NCBI GenBank assembly: GCA_004102805.1
Contig: SCEG01000002.1
Location: forward strand, 1-64,000
Origin: Muribaculaceae bacterium Isolate-002 (NCI)
Lineage (GTDB): Bacteria; Bacteroidota; Bacteroidia; Bacteroidales; Muribaculaceae
Direction of reading: 5' to 3'
DNA length: 64,000 nucleotides
The stretch's first letter is position 1, and the number at the start of each line of letters is the position of its first letter. Positions 34,628 through 41,723 of this stretch are shown here, piece by piece. Made by a program: the position numbers and the translations under genes. The notes below the pieces were generated by a model, which had not been told where the DNA came from, did no database searches, and was given only the letters and a program-made list of their open reading frames with translations.

Positions 34628-35254
34628 TTATTTGCCGATAACCTTGAGGAGCTCGACGTCAAAAATCAGAGTTGCGTTCGGGCCAATCACACCGCCGGCA
34701 CCGTTGGGGCCGTAGGCGAGCTGCGAGGGGATGAACAGACGCCAGCGTGAACCGGCTTTCATGAGCTGGAGAGCCTCAACCCAACCGGGGATTACCTGAG
34801 TGACACCGAAAGTGGCGGGAACGCCGCGTTCTTCCGAGGAGTCAAATACAGTGCCGTCGATAAGTTTACCGGTGTAGTGCACCTCAACCTGGTCGGTAGA
34901 CTCGGGCTGCGGGCCGTCGCCTTCCTTGAGCACTTCGTACTGGAGTCCGGAGGGAGTGGTCTTTACTTCGGCGCGCTTGCCGTTTTCGTCGAGGAATTCC
35001 TTGCCGGCTTTCTCGTTGATTTCAGCAAGTTTCGAAGCTTCTTCTTTCTGACGGGCTTCCATTTCGGTGAAATACTGACGGATAACCTCTTTGGCCTCGT
35101 CGTAGGTCATTTTGGGCTGATTTCCGTAGAAAACGGCGGCAACGCCGTCGGCGAAGTCCTCTACGTTGATCTGCTGAATGCCGGAGGCTTTGAAATTGTT
35201 ACCCATGCTCAGTCCGAGAGCGTATGAAATTTTGTCTAATTCCTTAGTTTCCAT
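34628..35254 (-). CDS. FKBP-type peptidyl-prolyl isomerase, cytoplasmic
   Basis: A 208-residue prolyl isomerase of the FklB/Mip layout without a signal peptide. The N-domain starts DKISYALGLSMGNN and the FKBP core has PSGLQYEVLKEGDGP, VHYTGKLIDGTVFDSS and FIPSQLAYG. It is the first gene of a three-FKBP operon whose products carry three different targeting signals. Confidence 0.95.
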   Translation of the reverse strand: METKELDKISYALGLSMGNNFKASGIQQINVEDFADGVAAVFYGNQPKMTYDEAKEVIRQYFTEMEARQKEEASKLAEINEKAGKEFLDENGKRAEVKTTPSGLQYEVLKEGDGPQPESTDQVEVHYTGKLIDGTVFDSSEERGVPATFGVTQVIPGWVEALQLMKAGSRWRLFIPSQLAYGPNGAGGVIGPNATLIFDVELLKVIGK

Positions 35255-35288
35255 ATATGTTTAATTAAATGAGTTTCTTAATGCGTTA

Positions 35289-35296
35289 CAAAGATA
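35289..35296 (-). promoter_or_regulatory. -7 element of the FKBP operon
   Basis: TATCTTTG on the minus strand is an exact -7 match, 34 bases before the ATG at 35254. The -33 region lacks a clear TTG. Confidence 0.5.
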
Positions 35297-35381
35297 ACGA
35301 TTAACATCATATTATGGTTGCACTGATATGATAAAAAATATTAACATATCGGGCGGGCGTGGTTGCTCGGAAGGGAGGATA

Positions 35382-35452
35382 CCACGGAGCGCCCTGCCCG
35401 GGCTTGGCAGATCTCTTTTCTTCTCTTGCCGGGGTCTACGCCCGCTCCGTGG
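35382..35452. repeat. Inverted repeat with 10-base arms
   Basis: CCACGGAGCG (35382-35391) and CGCTCCGTGG (35443-35452) are exact inverted copies around a 51-base loop that itself holds complementary C and G runs. It lies just before repeat copy B and has no counterpart before copy A. It may be a long hairpin or a remnant of a mobile-element end. Confidence 0.5.
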
Positions 35453-35518
35453 TCTGCGAACCCCGGTTAATCACGGACACGAGCCTCCGGCTCTCTGTGG
35501 GTGAGGCGGAGGGGTGGA

Positions 35519-35756
35519 GGGAAAGGTCGGTAAGGTCTTTAAGGAATGGGATGTGGGTGGTGTAAACCGGCGTCCTGCGGAAGCCTTTGCTTTATTTGCG
35601 AGTTAGCCCCGGAAGCCTCGCTGCGCTCGGCGTCCGGGGTTACGCATAATCGGCGTCCTGCGGAAGCCGCTGTGTGGGCGGGGGCAGGTCAGACGGGTCA
35701 GACTGGTCCGACCTGTCGGACGGGGAGGATGGGTCGGACGGAGAGGATGGGTGGGG
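35519..35756 (+). repeat. Dispersed repeat, copy B, with tandem and G-run tail
   Basis: Bases 35519-35668 align without gaps to copy A at 26483-26632. The tail 35686-35756 holds degenerate GTCNGAC units and G runs (35722-35725, 35731-35733, 35749-35751, 35753-35756). The last G run directly touches the TTG of the riboswitch promoter, so the repeat provides the DNA immediately upstream of the -33 element. Confidence 0.88.
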
Positions 35757-35787
35757 TTGCGTAATTGGAATTTTATTTTTAACTTTG
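35757..35787 (+). promoter_or_regulatory. Promoter of the cobalamin-regulated receptor operon
   Basis: TTG (35757-35759), 20 bases, TAACTTTG (35780-35787) is an exact Bacteroidetes consensus. Transcription would start near 35794, just before the riboswitch aptamer. Confidence 0.75.
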
Positions 35788-35802
35788 CGGCGATTATTGA
35801 AC

Positions 35803-35985
35803 AAGTCGGTTCGCCCTACAGGCGATTAAAAGGGAATCGGGTGAAAATCCCGGACAGACCCGCTGCTGTAAGTTCCGTAATCTGTCATCAATATGCCACT
35901 GAGCCGGGCAAGCGAGCCCGTCGGGAAGGCGATGGCGGATGGAATAAGTCAGAAGACCTGCCGATATTATGTAACCCGCACGACA
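35803..35985 (+). promoter_or_regulatory. Cobalamin (B12) riboswitch
   Basis: The conserved aptamer parts are present in order: AAAAGGGAATCGGGTGAAAA, CCCGCTGCTGTAA, GCCACTG, GGGAAGGC, and the B12 box AGTCAGAAGACCTGCC at 35947-35962. About 40-60 bases of leader follow before the receptor start at 36025. No strong terminator is seen there, so control is likely by blocking translation start. Adenosyl- or other cobalamin binding would repress the three downstream genes. Confidence 0.95.
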
Positions 35986-36024
35986 ATGCGCTCGAGGTAA
36001 GCGTAGCGGACAATAAGTCAGGAA

Positions 36025-37983
36025 ATGAAAGAAAACTGCTCTACAAGGGGCTTTATATTTCGTGTGTGCATGCTGTTGATGACGGGCATGCTGTCAAACA
36101 TCTATTGTTCGGCCGATGAGAGGCCGGACACAGTCATCTCCCTTCAAAATGTCACGGTTACCGCCACACCGCGCAGGCTTGCCACAGTGCAGACGCTTGC
36201 GGGGTCGCAACTGCAGTCGCTTTCCACCACAACAATCGCCGATGCCCTTAAATATTTCGCGGGAGTGCAGATAAAGGATTACGGCGGTCTTGGCGGACTG
36301 AAGACTGTGAATGTGCGTTCGCTCGGGGCGCAGCATGTGGGTGTGTATATCGACGGGATACGCATCACCAATGCTCAGAACGGCACTGTTGACCTGGGCA
36401 AATACTCACTGTCGACACTTGAGTCGGTGTCGCTCTACAATGCCAACAAACTTGATCTCTGCCAGTCGGCATCGGAATATGCTTCCGGGGCCACGGTCTA
36501 TATGCAGACACGCCGTCCGGACACGGACTCGCTCTCTGTGACGGGCAGATGGGCGTCGTTTCACACCTACATGGGGCGTGTCAACGCCCAGTTGTGCAGG
36601 CGTGGATGGAGCGCTTTTGTCGATGCGGAGTATCTTGATTCGAAGGGTGATTATCCGTTCCGCTACAAGTCGGAATATGAGGACACGGTGGGCCGCCGTT
36701 TCAATTCCGACATAAGATATACGCGCGTGGAGGCGGCGCTTTTCAAGGACGGATTTGCCTCGCACCTCTATTATTACGATTCGGAGCGCGGATGCCCGGG
36801 AGGGATTGTGCGACGTCTGTCGGACAAATACAACAACGTGGGTCGCGAATGGGACCGCGACATGTTTGCCCAGGCGTCGTGGAGCCGCACGTTTTCCAAT
36901 AAATTCAGTTTCAAGGCCAACGCGAAATATTCATACGAATATCTGCGCTACTGCACCGACTATCCGGAGAACCAGAATACGGCGAAAGTCAACAACCATT
37001 ACCGCCAGCATGATGCATACGCGGCGGTGTCGGGGGCGTACAGGCCGTTTGGATGGCTGTCGATGAATGTCGGTTATGATGCACGCATGTCGTGGCTCGG
37101 AGCTGATTTGAAGCGCTTCTGCTCCGTGAGGCGTCTCGACCAGAAGGCCGTTGTCGCCGTGCAGGCCGACCGGGGCGGGCTGCGCGCGGCCGCGTCAGTG
37201 CTGTTTCAGCATTATAAAGACCACACTCGGCTCAAGACCGGCGCGGCCGAGCCGCTGAAACGGTTCACGCCGGCGGTGACACTCGGCTACACATTCCGCG
37301 ATCTGACAGTGAGGGCGTGGTACAAAAACATATTCCGCGCGCCAACTCTCAACGACCTGTATTACACGCAGGCCGGCAACCGCAATCTCAAGCCTGAATT
37401 CACGAAGCAATGGAACATCGGCGCCGAGTACGGCTACCGCAATATCAACTGGCTCGCGTCGGTGCAGGCCGACTTCTATATCAACCACATCGACGACCGG
37501 ATAGTGTGTCTGCCTCTGAGGGGCACCTACACGTGGTCGATGATGAACTACGGCCATACGCGCTGCCGCGGACTGAATGTCAATGCCTCCGGCAGGTATG
37601 CCACAGGGGCGTGGAACTTCTCGCTGCTGACATCGCTGACATGGCAGCGCGACATCAACCGTACCAATCCGGAGTCAGACACGTATGACCTTCCGATATG
37701 CTATTCGCCGACACTATCATACGGCATCACGGCAATCGCCGGGTGGAAGCAGCTGTCGCTCACCGTTTCCGATCTGCACGTGGGGAAACGGATGTGGTCG
37801 TATGCCGACGCGGAGGATATGCTGCGGCCCTATAACAATGTTGACGTGAAACTCACGGCCGCGGTGTGGCGCATGCTTGCCAGCTTTGAAATCAACGACC
37901 TGCTTGACGTGCAGTATGAACACATACCGCGCTACCCTATGCCGGGGCGCAATTTCCGCGTCACAGTGACCTTTACCGTCTGA
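36025..37983 (+). CDS. btuB: TonB-dependent receptor, cobalamin uptake (BtuB-like)
   Basis: A 652-residue outer-membrane transporter. After a signal peptide comes DTVISLQNVTVTATP, which serves as TonB box region. Then comes the plug domain (LQSLSTTTIADALKYFAGVQIKDYGG, SLGAQHVGVYIDGIRI) and a beta-barrel ending in aromatic-rich strands (GRNFRVTVTFTV). BtuB-type specificity is inferred from size and above all from the B12 riboswitch directly in front. It is followed after 25 bases by a propeller protein of the kind that partners BtuB in Bacteroides. Confidence 0.9.
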   Translation: MKENCSTRGFIFRVCMLLMTGMLSNIYCSADERPDTVISLQNVTVTATPRRLATVQTLAGSQLQSLSTTTIADALKYFAGVQIKDYGGLGGLKTVNVRSLGAQHVGVYIDGIRITNAQNGTVDLGKYSLSTLESVSLYNANKLDLCQSASEYASGATVYMQTRRPDTDSLSVTGRWASFHTYMGRVNAQLCRRGWSAFVDAEYLDSKGDYPFRYKSEYEDTVGRRFNSDIRYTRVEAALFKDGFASHLYYYDSERGCPGGIVRRLSDKYNNVGREWDRDMFAQASWSRTFSNKFSFKANAKYSYEYLRYCTDYPENQNTAKVNNHYRQHDAYAAVSGAYRPFGWLSMNVGYDARMSWLGADLKRFCSVRRLDQKAVVAVQADRGGLRAAASVLFQHYKDHTRLKTGAAEPLKRFTPAVTLGYTFRDLTVRAWYKNIFRAPTLNDLYYTQAGNRNLKPEFTKQWNIGAEYGYRNINWLASVQADFYINHIDDRIVCLPLRGTYTWSMMNYGHTRCRGLNVNASGRYATGAWNFSLLTSLTWQRDINRTNPESDTYDLPICYSPTLSYGITAIAGWKQLSLTVSDLHVGKRMWSYADAEDMLRPYNNVDVKLTAAVWRMLASFEINDLLDVQYEHIPRYPMPGRNFRVTVTFTV

Positions 37984-38008
37984 ATTCAACCAATTTTATC
38001 ATACAATC

Positions 38009-39310
38009 ATGAGATTAAAGAGATTACTGCCCGTCATGGCTTTGGCCATGACCGCACCGGCGCTACATGCAGCCGAGGAACGCCTGATAATCCTCAACGA
38101 GGGGTTATGGCAACAAGACAACGGACGAGTGTCGTATTTCGAGGATGGCACAGTGATCAGCAACAGCTGGTTTCGCGACATCAACGGCTACAAGCTCGGC
38201 GATACGCCCAATGATATCATCGCGGTCAACGACAATCTGATAGCGATTGCTGTCAACTGGTCGAACATCGTGCAGTTCATCACCCCGGAGGGGAAGGCTG
38301 TGGCCGCGACCGAAGATATACCCAACAACCGCAAGCTCGCCACCGACGGCCGCTATGTCTATATCTCATCTTACGGACATGAGTGTTTTGTCGACGGCGA
38401 TTACGAATATTTCGACAACGGCGGCTATGTAGCCAAAATCGACACATCGGATTTCAGGGTGACCGATGCCGTAGAGGTTGGATACGAGCCGGAAGGGATA
38501 GCCTATTACAAAGGATATCTTTTTGTAGCCAACACCGGAGGATATGCCTTTCAGGAAGCGCATGAATATGAGACAACGGTGAGCGTAATAGATGCAGAGA
38601 CAATGGCAGTGGTGCGCAACGTCGACACCGGCCAGATCAATCTCTACGGCAAGATGTCGCAGAGCGGCCAATATCTGTGCATCAATTCTCCCGGCGACTA
38701 TTATGACGTGCAGGCCGCTACCATCATATTTGACTGTGACGCCGCAATCGCCGGAGCGCCCGACGAAGAGTGTTTCGTGTCGCTCGAATATGCCGCCACT
38801 TATAACTGCACCGATAAATCGGGACATTTCTACGCAATCGGTTCGCGCTATTCATATTACACGGGCGACTATACGTTCAATTATGTGATAATCGACCCCG
38901 AGGCGGTGATGGCGTCGGGCGGAGGCGACGGAGTGACAGAGGATTTTCCGGGCACCGTGCTTGACGACATCAAGAAATTCAGCATGCCTTATGGACTTTT
39001 TGTCAATCCATACACCGGCTACATCTACGCAACCGATGCCGGAGACTACACAGCCGCGGGGGCATTATATCAGTGGACACCCGACGGAAACCTCATCGGC
39101 AAATACAAGCTGTATATCAATCCGGCGCATTTCCTCGCGCTGCGTCCCGAAAGCCTCAGCGGCATCGGCAACATTTCCGATGACATGACCGACGGTAATG
39201 CAGACGAAAATATGACCATCTATAATCTTCAGGGCATTCCGGTGACCTCTCCCCTGCCCGGCCACATCTATATCCGCAACGGCAAGAAATTCATATATAA
39301 CAACTATTGA
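38009..39310 (+). CDS. Secreted beta-propeller protein, BtuG-like (DUF5074/YncE type)
   Basis: A 433-residue exported protein with a Sec signal (MRLKRLLPVMALAMTAPALHA) and no lipobox. Repeated blade-like segments (NDIIAVNDNLIAIAVNWSN, PEGIAYYKGYLFVANTGG, LFVNPYTGYIYATDAGDY) mark a YncE/DUF5074 seven-blade propeller. In Bacteroides thetaiotaomicron, BtuG proteins of this kind are surface lipoproteins that bind cobalamin very tightly and cap BtuB. Here the Cys anchor is missing and the chain instead ends with IYNLQGIPVTSPLPG...GKKF, resembling the sorting-type C-termini of Bacteroidetes secreted proteins. A corrinoid-binding role is inference from context. Confidence 0.78.
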   Translation: MRLKRLLPVMALAMTAPALHAAEERLIILNEGLWQQDNGRVSYFEDGTVISNSWFRDINGYKLGDTPNDIIAVNDNLIAIAVNWSNIVQFITPEGKAVAATEDIPNNRKLATDGRYVYISSYGHECFVDGDYEYFDNGGYVAKIDTSDFRVTDAVEVGYEPEGIAYYKGYLFVANTGGYAFQEAHEYETTVSVIDAETMAVVRNVDTGQINLYGKMSQSGQYLCINSPGDYYDVQAATIIFDCDAAIAGAPDEECFVSLEYAATYNCTDKSGHFYAIGSRYSYYTGDYTFNYVIIDPEAVMASGGGDGVTEDFPGTVLDDIKKFSMPYGLFVNPYTGYIYATDAGDYTAAGALYQWTPDGNLIGKYKLYINPAHFLALRPESLSGIGNISDDMTDGNADENMTIYNLQGIPVTSPLPGHIYIRNGKKFIYNNY

Positions 39311-39325
39311 TAACAAAAACCAATC

Positions 39326-41503
39326 ATGAAATTAAAACATTTACTCATTACACTCATTGCAGCGGGCACATGCATCCCGGCCGCTGCCACACCGGTAAAA
39401 GTGACGATGAACACGACATCGCCCACAATGACACTTGCCACGGCTGACGGCACGCCGGTAGAGACAGGCGAGCCCGCAAGCAGAGTCTACAATTTCGATA
39501 TCCCCGAAGGTGACTATGTGCTCACCGCCTACGCCACCAACGGCACTACTGTCAACGGCACCATAAAATTCAACCCGGCAGAGATTTCAGAACTCGCCGT
39601 GCTCACCAACACGCTGTATGTGTCGAACAAAGACGAGGACGGCACACAGTGGTCAATCGAAGAGGGTGATTACACCGTAGACTATAAAGTGTCGACCCGC
39701 GAGGGAAATCTTCTTGACGTGACGCTCGGCAAAAGCTCCACGGCGAAGCGTTACACCCTGCTTGCGCTCAACGGCAACACCGTGTATATGGAGTTTATAC
39801 CGGGCGCGGCGCGTGAGGCAGAGGGCTATGTCCCCGCGCTCCAGAATGCCACACTTACTTTCGGCCGCACGTTCAACACCACCATCTACAAGGGTTATCA
39901 CCAGACGGTGACAATTCCGTCGGATGCCGAACTGAGCATCGGATACAAGACCGTGCATTTCGCCGACTTCAACACCGTCGCACCCGAGTCGACCGAAGAT
40001 AACGGCGACACTCGCTCGCTGACATATTATCTGTCGTCGGGGCAGACATACAATTTCCGCACGTGGCGACCCGGCGGTCTGACACTGGCCGGACAGGGTG
40101 TTCCCACCGAGTTTACCGATGCCGACTATGCGTCATACGACCCGGCGCAGGTCAACCATGACCCGGCAAGCAACAAGGGATATGAGACCGGAGATATTTT
40201 CGTCAACATCAACGCTCAGGGACATCTGAAGCTCAATGTCGGCGACACGTTTGACGCCCACGCCATGCGCACCTGGCAGCTTACCGACAATTCGACCAAC
40301 AATTATTTCATGGAACCGGACTTCCATTATACGGTGGTCGGACTCGACGGCAAACCCTCATCCGGCGTGATTGAAATCGACAACGCCGACACCCGCGACT
40401 CACACTGGTCGACAATCAAAGCTGTGGGCAACGGCACGGCAATCGTGCTCGTGACGTATGACGCCATCAGCGTGTCAACAATAAAGAACGGAGTGCGCAA
40501 CGCTTATCTGGGCGGCGAATACTGGGGCGCCATCTGGCCCGAAAACACCGGTGTCTATGTGGTGACGGTGGGAGAGGAAGCCGACGGCATCGAGCCCAAC
40601 ATGCTGCTCAACGAGGAATATAACAAGGATACGCTCAAGCTGGCAGGTAACAATGTCGATGCCGAGCATGATGTGTTCTACTATCTCGACACCGAGGAGG
40701 GCGCCTATTACACATTCACACCCGAGGGTGTGGAAGATGTCACCATCGCTTACCCCGCCATCGGCAGCCGCACAGTCAGCTACAGCGGCTTCGGCTCCGA
40801 GGGTGTAACGGCAAACGCTGACGGCTCATATACCCTCCTTCTCCGTCACGGCCGTCAGATTGTCAGACTGACCGATGCCTCAGGCAAATCGGTCTATCAG
40901 GTGCTTACAGCCAAGGAGTGCCACCGCGAAATCACGAATGAGAGCCGTCCCGGCGCCACGGATTTCATTCCCGGCGACAAGGTCATAGTGCAGTATTCGG
41001 GACTCTTCCATCCGGCCAACAAGCTCGCCGGCATCTACAACATGTCGGCCTACGTCACCTACAACGGCAATCCCAACGGCACATCACTGATACTCAGCGC
41101 CAACCAATACACATTCGGTTCGGCAGCCAAAGCACAGGCCGTGACATTCAATATTCCTGAAGATTATGACGCGGAGGCAAATCCGGAATTCATTCTTGAC
41201 GAAGGCGTTATTCAGGTCAACGGTTACGGCGACCCGATCGGCAACCATCGCACCATCGACCGCTTCAACAGCCGCTCGCCCAACTTCACTGCCATCGCCC
41301 ACAAGACCTATTTCGGCGCAATTCCTGAAGTACGCATTCCGGTGTCAATCAACACTTCGGGCATCGACAGCGTGACCGATGGCATCGACGCAGAGGTAGT
41401 GGCTTACTACAACCTCCAGGGCATCGCTTCCGACAGCCCGCGCAAAGGCATGAACATCGTTGTCTACAGCGACGGCACCACCCGCAAGCTCATGGTGAGA
41501 TAA
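39326..41503 (+). CDS. Large secreted protein of unknown function in B12 operon
   Basis: A 725-residue exported protein I do not recognise. A signal peptide (MKLKHLLITLIAAGTCIPAAA) is followed by beta-rich, Thr/Asn/Gly-rich sequence that looks like several Ig-like or beta-sandwich modules, with no catalytic motif visible. The C-terminus (VVAYYNLQGIASDSPRKGMNIVVYSDGTT) matches the C-terminal motif of the preceding propeller protein. It begins 15 bases after that gene, in the same riboswitch-controlled transcript, which suggests a role in corrinoid capture or processing at the surface. A long hairpin terminator follows. Confidence 0.65.
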   Translation: MKLKHLLITLIAAGTCIPAAATPVKVTMNTTSPTMTLATADGTPVETGEPASRVYNFDIPEGDYVLTAYATNGTTVNGTIKFNPAEISELAVLTNTLYVSNKDEDGTQWSIEEGDYTVDYKVSTREGNLLDVTLGKSSTAKRYTLLALNGNTVYMEFIPGAAREAEGYVPALQNATLTFGRTFNTTIYKGYHQTVTIPSDAELSIGYKTVHFADFNTVAPESTEDNGDTRSLTYYLSSGQTYNFRTWRPGGLTLAGQGVPTEFTDADYASYDPAQVNHDPASNKGYETGDIFVNINAQGHLKLNVGDTFDAHAMRTWQLTDNSTNNYFMEPDFHYTVVGLDGKPSSGVIEIDNADTRDSHWSTIKAVGNGTAIVLVTYDAISVSTIKNGVRNAYLGGEYWGAIWPENTGVYVVTVGEEADGIEPNMLLNEEYNKDTLKLAGNNVDAEHDVFYYLDTEEGAYYTFTPEGVEDVTIAYPAIGSRTVSYSGFGSEGVTANADGSYTLLLRHGRQIVRLTDASGKSVYQVLTAKECHREITNESRPGATDFIPGDKVIVQYSGLFHPANKLAGIYNMSAYVTYNGNPNGTSLILSANQYTFGSAAKAQAVTFNIPEDYDAEANPEFILDEGVIQVNGYGDPIGNHRTIDRFNSRSPNFTAIAHKTYFGAIPEVRIPVSINTSGIDSVTDGIDAEVVAYYNLQGIASDSPRKGMNIVVYSDGTTRKLMVR

Positions 41504-41530
41504 AGACACCACGCACAATAATTCAGTGAC

Positions 41531-41611
41531 GCGATATACCGTCGCCCGGTCCAAGGACAAACATCTGCCATAATGCCAGTCCGCAGGCCGGGGCGGTATA
41601 TCGCTTCTTTA
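41531..41611 (+). terminator. Terminator of the cobalamin operon
   Basis: GCGATATACCG at 41531-41541 pairs exactly with CGGTATATCGC at 41594-41604, extended by further C/G pairing on the inner side, and TTCTTTA follows. The loop is long, about 40 bases. Confidence 0.6.
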
Positions 41612-41628
41612 TATATATTCGGGTGAAA

Positions 41629-41660
41629 TTTGGATAATTGCAAGTTATTGCCTACATTCG
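41629..41660 (+). promoter_or_regulatory. Promoter of the GH31 gene
   Basis: TTTG (41629-41632), 20 bases, TACATTCG (41653-41660) fits the consensus with one mismatch in the -7 box. The predicted leader is about 55 bases. Confidence 0.5.
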
Positions 41661-41723
41661 CGATGTTGTTTTAATTAAAAAAATTTTATTACGGCGCCGA
41701 GTATTTGGCGCATACTTAAATCT

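Larger units (their letters stand above)
35255..36024. other. 770-base region of repeats, promoters and riboswitch
   Basis: No protein gene is supported here. From left to right: the FKBP promoter, an inverted repeat (35382-35452), the 150-base dispersed repeat copy B with its tandem tail, a consensus promoter, and a cobalamin riboswitch. Everything from 35519 onward is arranged to drive the receptor operon on the plus strand. Confidence 0.8.
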
